A stretch of DNA of 64,000 nt from Iris pallida (taxonomy: Eukaryota; Streptophyta; Magnoliopsida; Asparagales; Iridaceae): the NCBI GenBank assembly GCA_029216955.1, contig JANAVB010023996.1, positions 19,548,700 through 19,612,699 on the forward strand, read 5' to 3'. Positions within the stretch are counted from its first letter, which is position 1; every line of letters begins with the position of its first letter. A model generated the notes under the pieces. The model was not told the DNA's origin, searched no databases, and saw only the letters and a list, made by a program, of their open reading frames with translations. Both the position numbers and the translations under genes were made by a program. Below are positions 42,351-54,643 of the stretch, in pieces.

Positions 42351-43118
42351 CTACCTCCGCTTATGTTGCTGAGGGTACATCGGTATTGAATGCTGAGCCG
42401 ACGTAACTGAATTCGCCCTTCGGGGAACTCCAATCGACAAATCCCTAGCTGCCGAGGCTGGTGCTGAGGACAGACTCATTTGCCCATGGGACCTCTTCCT
42501 CCTTCCGGTTCGATCCACGATCCTCTGCGAGGTATACTCGTGCCTCCTAGCTGCCCTCAAGACAGCATCAAAAGTACGATGCTCGAACTGCTCCACAGCT
42601 AGAATAATTTCTAGGTGGAGTCCCTGCTGAAATTGCTGTGCTCGATCCAACTCAGTTGCCACCAAGGTGGAAGCAAACCGACTCAGTCTTAAAAACTTGG
42701 CCGCATATCCAACGACTGTCTTTCTTATCTGCTTCAAATTGGTGAATCTCGTCGGCAGATCATATCGAGCCACTGCATCAAAGTACTTGATCTGAAACTT
42801 GTCACTGAATATCGCCAATTGAACTGGCACCGCCAATCCAACTGCTAATATTGCCCACCAGGTGCGGGTTAAGTCCAATAACTGTAGGCGCACTACATCC
42901 ACCTTCTCTTCCTCTAGAGTCTTGGCTGTTTCCAAGACAATCTCGATGTCCTGGAGCCAGGCATCAGCTGTAACCGCGTCCTCGCTGCCGTCAAAGAAAG
43001 GAGGGTTCAGGCGCTTGAAATTGTTGGTTGTACTGTTACCTTGGTAACCAACTCTGCCCATGGCTAACTCTGCTGTCTGGTGCAGGGCATCGCCCTGACG
43101 ATCTTGAGAGGCGAGCAA
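42351..43118 (-). CDS. G5 gag core
   Basis: 255 codons, Retrotrans_gag type, forming the capsid. Order: FKRLNPPFFDGSEDAVTADA, WLQDIEIVLETAKTLEEEK, a TWW block (TRTWWAILAV), then FSDKFQIKYFDAVARYDL, FTNLKQIRKTVVGYAAKFLR and SRFASTLVATELDRAQQFQQ. The true start lies upstream of this Met, but that region (43120-43270) has stops. Confidence 0.87.
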   Translation of the reverse strand: MLASQDRQGDALHQTAELAMGRVGYQGNSTTNNFKRLNPPFFDGSEDAVTADAWLQDIEIVLETAKTLEEEKVDVVRLQLLDLTRTWWAILAVGLAVPVQLAIFSDKFQIKYFDAVARYDLPTRFTNLKQIRKTVVGYAAKFLRLSRFASTLVATELDRAQQFQQGLHLEIILAVEQFEHRTFDAVLRAARRHEYTSQRIVDRTGRRKRSHGQMSLSSAPASAARDLSIGVPRRANSVTSAQHSIPMYPQQHKRR

Positions 43119-43476
43119 TTCCCGGATGAGTCATACCAAGACTCCATTGTCAGGCTCTACAGGCTGAGCTGGCTGAACTGGTGGCTCTGGATCCCCGAAA
43201 GGCATAACTCGGGAGGCTACTCCTGAGTGCTGGGCTTGGTCTCCTTGTTAAGATTGGTTTACTGGTGGTTCTCCTTCCGGCTGATCGGCATGACCAAGAA
43301 CAATGCCACTGAAGAAAATGACATGGGGAACATTAAGGAAGGACCAAGATAGATCAAGGATATACGCATGTGATCAGGCCAAGATTTTAGGAAGATTAGA
43401 AGACACAAGTAGAGATCAAAGGCGAGTGTGATTGAGACATCTATCCGGTAAAACCCTTATACATCTTGATTTACAA

Positions 43477-43494
43477 GACCTGCATGGGCCACCA
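43477..43494 (-). other. G5 primer-binding site (tRNA-Ile)
   Basis: Plus strand GACCTGCATGGGCCACCA, identical to the 3' end of plant tRNA-Ile(AAU). Nine bases from the LTR edge at 43504. Confidence 0.88.
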
Positions 43495-43503
43495 CTGAAA
43501 TCG

Positions 43504-46214
43504 TGTCACACCCCAGAACCAAAATACTGAAGATCGGGGGACAGACATATCCAGCTACGTATATAGAAGTGTAATCCACCTCGATAAACGGTCACGGCTG
43601 TCTAGATGTATGAGGGTTTATCTACAAGCCATCAGTCTCTTGTGGTCAAGAACAAGCCTAGTGTCTCAATCTCAAGCAAGTAATAATAGTTACAAGATGT
43701 TAGACCATCAGATATTCAATAGTAAGGCGATCATGAAGCTAGTCATACAAAATACGAGGACTAGCAAGAGTTTCAGTCGTACATGATCAACCCTAGGATT
43801 TTTCAATCATGTTACAGCCCTTAGACAGACAAGAAATATATATTCAACACGAGCTAACACTTGCTCGGCCGCCTCAAAAGAATAATTTACAATAGAGTGG
43901 AAGAGCAAAATAAAACCCACTCGTTGCCAGGGTTACGTCTAGTGTTCACCATCTGGCTAGAAGGCTGGAAGATCCTCGAATGCTGCTACGAAATCTGGCC
44001 ATACAAAAACAGCTGGATCAGACCCCAGAAAGAGCTAGTGACACAAGGGAGGCTTCACTTAAGAACTAAAGCCAGCATGTCAGAACATAAACAAAAATAA
44101 TATCAAGAAGACATGAAATATAAATAAGGCAACAAATGAAGAGAGGACGAGGAACTATTCCGGAAGCTAGGTTACAATCCTTAAAACAAACAAGGACCGG
44201 TGTTGTAACCCTTCACCTGAACAGAACTGGATCTCTAGCCATTTATTGCTAAGAGTAAAGCATAAGCAAGCATGTCCTGAGATAGCCATGTTCTGGATCT
44301 AGACAAAACTAGACATGATTGGACTCCATCCAACATTCACGGCCAAGCAAAGAGTATGGCTTGCTACTTTAAGTAACTAGGGTTATCACAAGCCTAGTTA
44401 CTAGCAAGATGCAATGAGATATTCCGGCAGTCGCAAGCCCTGCAGCTATCCAGGTTATCCAGGCAAGGTTCATGTAAGAGTTATCAAGAATTATTAGGTG
44501 ACTTAGAGTGCAACACATGACAGTATACATATTACTTGTTTCAAGAAGTGACCCACATAACAGTGGGCTAGAAATGTGCCCTACTCGTCGGCAGGCTACA
44601 AGTCCATCAGATGTGCCGGGATAACGGGATCTCCTGTAACTGGAAACATCTCTCTATATGAGCTACTTTGATCAATCTAGTAATCAACTTAGTCAGATTC
44701 AGCATGAATCCCTGAACATGATAACCAGAGATGCAAGTCCTAGACATGATGCAAGATGACACTGGTAGCTTATACAAGCACATTCAAGTACAATCATCCA
44801 CTATATCAAGACTAGTTATAACTCAGCATGTCAAGATAGCCATCGCAACAACATTCAAGATTACATATCAGGTTTGCTTATCAAGATTACTTGTCAAGAG
44901 TGCGCCACGGCGGGCCACTATCAAGATTACTTATCTTGTCAAGAGTGCGTCACGACTGACCACCATCAAGAATTATCATGTCAAGTTACTTGTCAATAGT
45001 GCACCACGACGGATCACTATTTAAGAGTTATTCAAGTCGTATTACTTGTTAAGAGTGCACAACGGTGGGTCACTATCAAGAGTTACCATGTAAAGCAATA
45101 TTGCCATGCTGTGTTCAAGGTTAAATTAAGACAAGTTATGCCCAAGATTCACAATCATCAAATCGGGTAGTCACAAGTTAGGCTGAGTACAAGGTGTAAG
45201 CAATTTAAAACATAAAACAATATAATAATAAAATAACATGCAAGGGGTAAGGGCATGGGGGCCAAGGCATGCGGTCCGGAGGACAAAATAGGACAGAAAA
45301 TCATGCGGCCAAAGACTCATACGGTCTGCATGGCGCATACGGCCGAGGACTCATGCGGCCAGACTCATGCAGTCCGCAGGGCGTATGCGGCCGAGAACTC
45401 ATGCGGCTAGACTCATGCGGTCCACAGGGCGCATGCGGCCGAGAACTCATACGGCCAAACTCATGTGGTCCGTAGGACCAAGGCGATCCGCAGGGCGCAT
45501 GCGGCCGAAAACTCATGCGGCCAGACTCATGCGGTCCACAGGGCGCATGCGGCCGAGAACTCATGCGAACAGACTGCTCATCTTCTCCAAGAATCCAAGA
45601 GAGATGGCCATGGAGTTCATAATTTCCAAGCTTCGTAAATCCTTCGATTTTAGTCAAAATTTAGACTCCAATAGGTCAAAATGGGGTAGAACGAAATTCT
45701 CTACAATATGGAACAACTAGATTTTAAAAATAAGTAAGTTTGATAGATCAAAACCAAGAAAAATAAAAAATGACATAAACTTAGATCTACAAGAAAGTAT
45801 CCACCAAATTAAAAAATGTCAAGTTCTAAAGTGTTATAGAATCATGTAAGAAAGACAATGGAACAAATAAAATTAGGTTCCTCCATAAAGCAAGTTGCAC
45901 TTGCCTAGGGTTTTTTGGTAGGTGGAAAGAGTTATGAGGAAGAAGAAGAAGTAATGAAGAGTAACAAAAGAGATAGAAAGTAGTTGAGAGTTTATAAAGA
46001 GAGGGGATGGTTCAACATGTTGAACCAACCATCAATATAAACCAAACCAAGCCATCCATAACAAGTCAAGTCAGACCAAACCAACCTAAGGTCAACACTA
46101 GTCAAGATACATCAAGGCAAGCCATAAAGAAATACGAAAATACAGTAAATAAAATACGGGTCAAAATCCGTATACGTATACTGGAAATACGTATAACAGA
46201 AAATGGGAGTGACA
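43504..46214 (-). repeat. G5 5' LTR (2,711 bp)
   Basis: Plus strand TGTCACACCCCAGAACC ... GGGAGTGACA. Minus-strand TATA (CTTTATAAAC, about 45990-46001). Holds the 60-bp repeats (44870-45090) and the GC-rich minisatellite (45245-45580). Open stretches on both strands at 45269-45720 come from the minisatellite. Confidence 0.88.
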
Positions 46215-48882
46215 GATAACATGATCCGTCATTCATATAGGTCATCTAAAACTTTAGTGTGTCTGTCCTACTTTATGGTACAACCCATTTCCTTATATTG
46301 GTCTATCCCTTGCCTTCGAAATGCTCTGTCACAATGCTGGTTAGCCCATTCATTTGATCAATCTACTGTTCTGTCTTATAAGCCCATTTTTGGTATGAAG
46401 TTCAGACATTATATTATTCATCTATCCACCATGAGTTGAAACCCACATTGCTTAGCCTTCCTTTTGACCCAACCTTGGGCATATGTCCAGTTATTCCATA
46501 TATCCTAATCTCCTTGTCCATCTAACTGATACTCTTAGAATATCAGTTATTTTTGCATTTTATTGTAGACATTCATATCCCTTGTTGTTCTGCCCTTCTT
46601 GTACAGGTCATGAATTATCTGTCCTATATGCAGTTGTTGTCCAGTCCATATCTGGACAGTATTTGCACTTGGGTTCGCTATTTGATGATCAGATGCTCAT
46701 TTTTGGTCTGTACATTATATTCACTCAATGCTATCTTTATATCTGCAGGAGCCTAGTTCACTGCATTAGTAACCTCCTTGCCATTACCTTGCATTCATAT
46801 TACTGTCCTATCTATATCCTGTTCATCCTCCTTGCAATGTCCTGCATACCCATAGGAATAATCTGCCATTACTTATTTGTCCTGTATATAGGTTGCCCTT
46901 GATTTATGGTTCAGTAATACTGAACACCACCAACCTTGTCATGCCCATTTTAAGGAGACATTTGCCCATTCACTACTCGAGTACAGTTAATCTCAATGTC
47001 CAGTCCTTAATTAGACTTGGTAGCAGACCCAGCAATTACAAGGATGTTCATACCCTTGTATTTACCAATTGTTCTGTCCTTCTCCAATATGTTAACCTCC
47101 TATATAGGTTCATTTCCAATTTTGTTTGGATGTACAGGTGTATCCTTGGTTCAGACCTGAGTTTGCCATTTATTATATTAACCTGCATATTATGTTCTGT
47201 CATTGGGTGAGACCCCTGCACTTGGGTCCAGATATGTAGTGTCCTGCCCATTGCATGTTTGGCAGCAGACCCATCCTTGTTCAGACTTGGGTATCCTCTT
47301 TGGTCCTGTCCTTTTCAATTTGAACCTTAGCTTAGCTATAACTTATATATCTATATGTTATATATATGCTATGTTACTAGTAGGCAAGGTTATGGTTGAT
47401 ACCCCTATAGATGTGTATAGTTGGTAAAAACTATAGGATATGTACCCTATAGTTAATGAAGGGATGTATCTGTATTAACAAATTAGAATAGGTTTAAATA
47501 TAGGTTGTATCTCATTAGCTTAACTCTAAATAGCCTAAAGTGGCAAACACTAGGTTAGGCAAATTGACCATATTGACCAATTAGCTATAGTTGACCAAAG
47601 TTGACCATAGTTGACTTTTTGACCTAGAAGTGATTAGAAGCATGTAGATAACTCACTTAACCTATTGTTTAAATATAGAACACACAATAACTTATAATTC
47701 ATATCATAGGTCTTTATGACTCCAGTTAGGATACCAATACACATCAATTGATCAGGATATCAGGCGAGTACATTTTCTGTTAGTTTTTATTTATGATAGT
47801 ATCTATATTGCCTGCTCTAGACTACTTTACTTGATGCTGACACATTGTTATCACAGACCAGTACTATATGGATCTTGTCATAAGATGTTATCCCCTTATC
47901 GGGTGCATCAGGTATTTTATGTTCATGTATTCTATCATGTAGATCATGTACTCCTTGTATTCGTATTATTCATGTACACTCATGTGCTCTCATGTACTCG
48001 CATGTACTTCATATATAACAAACAATCATATACGTAACATAACTTGATTGGAACCTTGTGTATTGATTGGGGCGTGGGGGTAAAAGTGGTTATGTGATTA
48101 AATCTCATTAGTATAATTATGTACATGTCGATTATGCCTTCACGTATAATCGAGTTACCGTAGAATAATCATGTACAACCTAAACCGATCACATAACCAT
48201 CTTATGCTCTGAAACACTTATATTATTTATATTTCATAGATTCTTTATCTTATCATGTACTCAGATTCCTTATCTATATTTTCTATATTCGTGTACTTTC
48301 ATTTACAGCACGTTATGTACTATATTCTATTGCTAGTTCTATATTTTCTGCCATGTTTTGGTACTGCTTTCAGAGTTATGTATTCGTTCCAATCTTGACT
48401 GGATATGTGATAATTTTTACAGAGAACTTGGAGGACTTCTGCACCACATATTATGGCGCAGATATAGATGACACTTGCGACATGGATCAGCAGGAGGATC
48501 CAGCTAGCTTAGAGGAGACACCTATAGTTCCTGGGCTAGATTTCTTAGACTGTTATCTAGATATGTTTTTAGCTACTCTGATATGTATTTAATTTGTACT
48601 CTGTGTTTTGTGTTGATAACACTTAACTCATTTTATTTTTGAATTGTATCTTACTTTGAGTTTCATATTTATCCTATATTGTGCTGATTATCCATCTCTA
48701 GATATTGTGATTGAGTTGTATCTTCTGATATTGTCCTCCGATTGGATAGTATATCCTATACAGGTACATTATATTGTGTTAGATGTTATTGAGACCTAGG
48801 ATAGCGTTCTACCACCAACACTGCGACGTAGGCTGGACGTACCCACGGTCTCATGCCCTTTTACTGGGTGCGGGTTGTGACA
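46215..48882 (+). repeat. S1 LTR, right part
   Basis: Begins where the G5 5' LTR ends (GTGACA, then GATAACATG). Short open stretches (46203-47427, 48353-48592) have LTR composition and no domain. Repeated CATGTACT-type words occur at 47920-48010. Confidence 0.75.
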
Positions 48883-50414
48883 GATACAACTTGTTCCATA
48901 CATGATATCTTTTTATTAAAAATACGGCAAAAACTACCTTCAGCAAAATGCCTTCTTCTTTAAATGAAAGCTTCTAGGGAATGCGAAGCTTCTAAATAAT
49001 TGGACAGCAAGCCTTCACCGTCTAAGATTATCTACTCGATTTTTGGCACCTGCGGAGATAAGGGTCGGCATATCGCCACATATGTACTGGTGAGCGACCA
49101 TAACCAATCTCACCATAAATCAACAGTAGTAAATTATGTGAATGTACATTATTGATTTATGATCTTTCTATCTTGCTTTAGTGTCCATTAAACATTCATA
49201 TTTGATAGGAAACATAAGCATCACACGTTGATGTTAGAAACATAAGCAATTCATATTGTTCACCAATTTGGTAAATCTTACCCACGGTCGATAGCCATCC
49301 CTGTATATTTATGAATAATGCTTACCCTGCATAAGACATTGTTGATATGACACCTGTCTAAATGAAGGTCATTGACTACACGCCATCTCAAATATCATGA
49401 TCAAACGGCTCCCCTTCAACGGTGGGTAGCTGGCCCGACCAGAAGATTTTCGAAAGACCGTACTACTACTTCAGCACTGTTATTCCTCCTAGGCCGAATC
49501 GGTTATATGGCCCCGAAGTACCGTTTGAGGAACTATACCTTGTGCACAAGTTGTCCATGACCATGCATGTGAATGCAACTTAACTAATAAGAAACATACA
49601 TGCATGATAACAGAATTCAAGTACATCAGCCACAGTTTTCATTCATCTTGCCATCTTGCCTTAAGTCGTAGGCTAGCATACTAATTTATCCAACCAAGGG
49701 ACTATTAATTTTATGTTACCATTCTTTCGAACCGAAGTCCGATATACTCACCACATAATACTTAGGTCTTTGCATCACCTGTTCAACATTTAGAATCGCA
49801 GCATACAAGGCATCATTTGAGTTGTAACATAATCCTAGCCATATGATAATTTATTTTTCTGGATTTTTAATAAGCATCTTTTATTAAGCACCAAATACAA
49901 TAACAAGTCATCCTTTGTTAAGCGTGATGATCAAGGATTTTCGAAGGATCAAACCCACTTACTTGTTGGTAAAATTACCGAGAGAAAGAGGTCTTCCACG
50001 CAACGTCAAGCTCGGTTCATTGTGTTAGCACCTGCATTGGCACCAATATCTGGTCAGTATACTTCTTTCTCTTTCTCTCAGTTATTTGATATGAATGCGC
50101 AGATAGTGAAAGTAAATTCATGAAAATATTCAGCGAAAATAATCACGAAAATACACACAAAAAATCAACAACGAAAGCGACATCGAAAACTAGCAGGGCT
50201 ACGGTCTCGGGGCAAGCGACTCTTATATAGAATTCTTCTTCCAAGATGCGTGCCACTGAATCTTGGGCTTCATTTCAAAAGAGTCCAATTCATAATGAGG
50301 AAAGGATCCCAATTTATTATCCTGCGATCCTGGTAAAGTTTTCCCAATCTCATTCGATTTGGCCATTCGGCCGTTAGTCAAATCTGTGCTCCGCAACGGG
50401 ATCAGGGCACTACA
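48883..50414 (-). repeat. G4 3' LTR, outer part (right of S1)
   Basis: Starts with the right GATAC copy and continues AACTTGTTCCATAC as in 55327-55894. Minus strand begins TGTAGTGCCCTGATCCC at 50414, preceded by the chromovirus word TTTCGGGGATGAAAC; the polypurine tract itself is degraded. No gene. Confidence 0.75.
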
Positions 50415-50474
50415 TATTAATGCACTAACAAAAAGTTTCATCCCCGAAACTTAAACAAAAATACACCTAAATCA

Positions 50475-50640
50475 AATAATAAAGGAAATTTTTCCTTCAT
50501 ATTCGCTTCAAGTTCCCAAGTTGACTCCTCAATTGAATGATTCCGCCAAAATACTCGAACCAAAGGAACAACTCAGTTCCGTAACACCTTGTCCTTCATA
50601 TCCAGAATCTGTACGGGCTCCTCTACATAAGACAAGTCAT
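50475..50640 (-). pseudogene. G4 chromodomain
   Basis: Broken minus-strand frames give VEEPVQILDMKDKVLRN, then a WRNHSIEESTWELE block and MKEKFPLLF. Ends about 60 bases before the 3' LTR. Confidence 0.7.
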
Positions 50641-50641
50641 C

Positions 50642-51313
50642 TTACAGTCCTGACCGACCGAAGTCTACCACATGACTTGGATCATGCACATACTTCCGTA
50701 GTTGGGAAATATAAAAGATATCGTGCACTTCAGCCAATGCCGGTGGTAGTACGATCTGATAGGAAACTGGGCCGACTCGCTTAAGGATTTCAAACAGGCC
50801 AATAAATCTCATACTTAGCTTCTCCTTTGCACTGAATTGTATAGCTCCACGCATCGGTGAAACTTTCAAAAATATATGGTCGCCCACCATGAATTTTAAC
50901 GGTCGTCGATGAGTATCCGCATAACTCTTTTGCCGACTTTTTGCCACAAGTAACTTCCCTCGAATCATGCGGACCTTGTCGACGGTCTTCTCTACCATTT
51001 TTGGACCAAGCACTTACCGTTCTCCGACTTCATCCCAATAAATCGAAGACCGAAATTTTTGCCCGTATACTGCTTCATACGGTGCCATTTGTTTACTCGA
51101 CTAGTAACTGTTATTATAGAAAAATTTTGCTAGTGGCAAGTGAGTGTCCCAACTGGTTTTCAAATCTATTGTATGCAGCCGTAACATGTACTCAAGGATC
51201 TGATTCACCCTCTCAAACTGGCCATCAGTTTGTGGATAATATGAAAAATAAATTTTAATTATGTTCCCAAAGTCGAGTATAAGTTGCACCAAACTATGAT
51301 ACGAATCTTCCAT
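50642..51313 (-). pseudogene. G4 integrase core end and C-terminal domain
   Basis: 51101-51313 carries the late core with the catalytic Glu in YYPQTDGQFERVNQILEYML and SWDTHLPLAKFFYNNSY. 50642-51013 carries MLGPKMVEKTVDKVRMI, then FMVGDHIFLKVSPMRG and RFIGLFEILKRVGPVSYQI with the GPF/Y-type module (FIGLFEI). A shift near 51050 separates them. Confidence 0.82.
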
Positions 51314-51830
51314 CCCGATCCGATACTATTGATGCTGGCACACCATGTAATTGGACAATTTCATCCAAGTATAGTTGGGCTAACTGATCGATACTCCAAA
51401 TTTTTTAATTGTGATGAAATGTGTCGACTTGGTTCATCGATCAACGATGATCCAAATCACATCATTTCCTCGCTGCATCTTCGAAAAACCAACTATAAAA
51501 TCTATTGTTATATGATCGCATTCTCATTCTAGGATGGCAAGGTTCTACATCTCCTTGCCAGGCCTCTGATATTCTGTATTGACTGGCTGACAAGCAAAAT
51601 ATTGCGAGACAAGAGGGCCACATCTCTTTTCATTTTGGCTCACTCTTTTATATTATTTTGCTAATCTTTAGCAAGAATTCATCTGTCTTCTTTACAGTCT
51701 TAATCCTTTTCAACAAACTCGGCTGAAGTTGAAGTTGAGCCAATTGTGCATTTCAGCCACGAATTTCGAGCTCAATTTCCATGCTCTCTAACTCCTCCAA
51801 TATCCATTTGTCAACACTGATTGATCCCAC
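51314..51830 (-). pseudogene. G4 integrase N-terminal half, heavily decayed
   Basis: Minus-strand matches to the first Asp region and HHCC domain remain in short frames (for example around 51500-51540 and 51600-51680), interrupted by several stops. No frame longer than about 50 codons. Confidence 0.55.
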
Positions 51831-52480
51831 AAAGTTCTGACTCAACGCATCTGCCACCACAATGTCTTTCCCTGGGGTGTATGCAATCGTCAAGTCATAA
51901 TATTTGATTAGTTCCAACCAACGTCTTTATCACAAATTCAAATCCTTTTGAGTGAATATGTACTTCAGGCTCTCATGATCGATGAAGATCTAGCAAGCCA
52001 CTCCATACAAATAATGTCGCCATAATTTCAATGCAACACTATCGCTGCCAATTCCAAATCATGCGTTGGATAATTTTTCTCGTGTGTTTGAGCTATCTCG
52101 AAGCATAATTTATCATTTTTCCTTTCAGAGTCAATACACATCCTAAATCTAATCCGGACGCATCACTGTATATCAGAAATCCCTCGTCACCGTCTGGAAG
52201 TATAAGGATTGGAGCTGACATGAGACGTTGCTTCAGGTCTTGAAAGCTAGCCTCACACTCCTTAGTTCAATCAAATGCTACTCTCTTCTGGGTTAGTTGA
52301 GTTAAAGGCGACGCCACTTTCAAAAAATCCTTCACAAATTTTTTTTATTAGCCTGCCAAGCCGAGGAAACTACGGATCTCGCTCGTTGACATGGGTTATT
52401 TCTAATCCACTATTGCTTTAATTTTTTGGGTCAACTAACGCACCTTTTGCCGAGATCACATGCCCTAGAAATGACATACT
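51831..52480 (-). pseudogene. G4 RNase H, decayed
   Basis: Translated in pieces on the minus strand: an APILILPDG-like block near 52200, a DASGLDLG-like block near 52150, HDLELAA-like residues near 52060, and a TDHESLKY-like block near 51970. At least four frame changes or stops. Confidence 0.65.
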
Positions 52481-52495
52481 ACTCATCCACAAGTC

Positions 52496-53033
52496 TCATT
52501 TACTCAACTTTACATAGAGCTGATTTTTCCATAGGATCTGTAATACGGTTCGCAAATGTTGTGCATTGTCTTCTCTATTTTTCCAGTAGATTAAGATATC
52601 ATCGATGAAAACGACCAAAAATTTATCTAAGAAGGTCCGAAAGACTCTATTTATCATATCCATGAAGGCGGCAGGGGCATTGGACAGTCCAAAGGGCATG
52701 ACCAAAAATTCATAGTGTCTGTATCTGATCAGAAATGCAGACTTCGAGACATCACCTAGTTGACAGCCTGAGCAAACATAAATCTTTAAAAATATAGACG
52801 TCCCTTACAGTTGAAGAAGAGGTCATCTATTCGAGGCAGTGGTAATTATTCCAAATTGTCGCTTTGTTAAGCTCGTAATAGTCGATCAATAGCCGCATCA
52901 AACCATCCTTCTTCTTTATGAATAACACCTGTGCACCCAATGGAGAAACACTAGGTCTGATATATCCCCTATCTAATAGTTTATGTAACTGCACTTTGAA
53001 TTCCTTTAATTTCGTAAGCGCCATTCTGTACAA
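52496..53033 (-). pseudogene. G4 reverse transcriptase
   Basis: Two pieces. 52827-53033: [39 protein letters not shown] and [20 protein letters not shown]. 52496-52705: [20 protein letters not shown] and [16 protein letters not shown] with the catalytic Asp pair intact. The middle part (52706-52826) is frameshifted. The active site survives but the protein is split. Confidence 0.82.
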
Positions 53034-53323
53034 AACCTTGAGATCGGACGAGTATCTGGAAATGTATCGATAGTGAATTCGATCTCTCGGTCCGGAGGCA
53101 TTCTCGGTATCTCGTCGAAAAACATATCAAAAAATTCTGCCACGAGTTCAGCATTAGCTTAGTCTGCACCATTCTTGTGTGTGTCTCGAATAGAAGCAAG
53201 GTACCATTCGCAGCCAGAATGTAACATTCGCCGAGCCGTAGTAGCCGAAATCACCATCAATACCTTCGCTGACGAACCGACCGAGTAAGAGAATTATGCT
53301 TCTTCATGTAGACGAAACACAAC

Positions 53324-53680
53324 TCATTTCTCCGCACATTCGATCGTTGCACAACATGTACTTAACCAGTCCATTCCCATAATGAGATCATATTCCTTGA
53401 TATCTAGTATGATTACATCAAACGATAGCTTCCTATCCCCGATACATATGTAACCATCCCTATATATCATATTAGTAGGCATCTTCACTTCTGATGGAGT
53501 ACTAATACTAAGATATACATTCAGCATTGACATTTTTCTTCCATGTTCTTTAGCATAATCTTCAGATATGAAACTATACGAGGCACCCGAATCAGATAAA
53601 GTACATATAAGAATGATAATAAATAATAATAATATACTTGTTATGACAGTATTTGATACAAGAGCCGCTTCCTGAGTCAA
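53324..53680 (-). CDS. G4 protease
   Basis: 118 codons: an LSDSGASYSFISEDYAKEHG block with the active-site Asp-Ser-Gly-Ala, and IKEYDLIMGMDWLSTCCATI near the end. Upstream the frame enters an odd hydrophobic stretch (SILLLFIIILI) that is not normal for the family and reflects an AT-rich change. Confidence 0.83.
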   Translation of the reverse strand: MTQEAALVSNTVITSILLLFIIILICTLSDSGASYSFISEDYAKEHGRKMSMLNVYLSISTPSEVKMPTNMIYRDGYICIGDRKLSFDVIILDIKEYDLIMGMDWLSTCCATIECAEK

Positions 53681-54612
53681 TTCAAAGACTCGGCCATGAG
53701 CACCGGGCCTCTGCTTCTGTGCCGGCTGATGGGGTCGTGGTGCCTGTCCACAATTCTGTTCATACTGGTGATGATGCTGCTGCCTCGGAGGGTTCTGATA
53801 GCCTGTCCCTCCCGGACAGTCTCAGAAACCATGGTCAATGCGACCACACTTGAAGCATCCACCCTCTAAGACCTGACATTCATTAGCAAAATGCCTTCAG
53901 TTGTGGCACTTGTTGCAGAATGGTCCACCCTGATTGGTTCGCTGATAGCCACCGTGATTCTGATGCTTTGGCGCCTGATATCCACCTACATTGTTCGGTC
54001 TCTTGTTATTTATATTTTGCATCAACGCTTGCACTGGCATCGTAGAAAGGTAGTATGGGTCTAACTCCTTGGCGTGTTCATAATACTCCTGGAAGGTCTT
54101 GTACTTCTAAACAATGACTCGAGTTTTCAGAGCAGGCCTCAGATCCTGCTCAAATCGACTAGCATTGGACGCTTCATCTATAAACTTTGTAATGGCATAC
54201 TGAGCCAATCTTGAAAAGTCTGCCTTATATTGTTTTACGGTCATGCTTTCCTATTCAAGCTTTTCGAACTCCAATTCCTTTGCTCGCTGCTCAGTCAAAG
54301 AGAAATACTGAGCCAGAAAAGCCTTCCAGAACATTTGCCAAGTAATTTTTGTCATTCTATTTACTCTCGCAAGAATCATTTTCTGACTTTGCCACTAGTA
54401 GTGTGCATTGGAAACCAGCATTAGTTTCGCATATGATACCCTCTTAGATCCAGTTATACCCAAGGCTTCAAGATGATCCTCCACTTCAACTGGCCAATCC
54501 GTAGCAATAGTGGCTTCTTTCGTCCCTTTGAATGGAACATTGTAGATTTTCTTGAACTTAATGACGTCGTTTATGGTGCTAGTTTTCTTAGAGGCCTGGG
54601 GTTCTTCTGCCT

Positions 54613-54643
<31 letters not shown>

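Larger units (their letters stand above)
24876..46214 (-). mobile_element. G5: chromodomain gypsy element (Tekay/Del-like) in S1, holding L1
   Basis: Minus strand: 5' LTR 43504-46214, tRNA-Ile primer site, gag, protease, RT, RNase H, integrase (split by L1), chromodomain, polypurine tract, 3' LTR 26914-29493 (with the assembly copy at 24876-25823). The C-terminal chromodomain and gene order place it with plant chromoviruses. The outer ~14 bases of the 3' LTR and the left target duplication are missing. Damage includes a stop in protease, a frameshift at the RT active site and a Glu-to-Asp change in integrase. Confidence 0.88.
23559..48882 (+). mobile_element. S1: solo gypsy LTR (about 4 kb), split by G5
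   Basis: Starts TGTTACTACCAC at 23559, ends GGGTTGTGACA at 48882, and is flanked by GATAC on both sides. Left part 23559-24875 and right part 46215-48882 remain; G5 with L1 lies between. No internal region of this family is present, so it is a solo LTR formed by LTR-LTR recombination. The right part resembles the R-U5 end of plant long-LTR chromoviruses (short acidic pseudo-frame near 48420-48590). The size counts the left part once, not the assembly copy. Confidence 0.8.

Noticed and set aside
45245..45580. Possible CRISPR-like array of regularly spaced repeats
   Set aside because: Units are contiguous and degenerate with no unique spacers, and the context is a plant LTR. It is a minisatellite.
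46203..47427. Series of medium-length plus-strand frames with hydrophobic content
   Set aside because: They lie in the S1 LTR, overlap in several frames and show no domain.
48353..48592. Short acidic plus-strand frame (79 codons)
   Set aside because: Sits in the U5-side of S1; similar acidic pseudo-frames occur near the LTR end of G7 (60350-60450). Probably LTR sequence, although its recurrence is curious.
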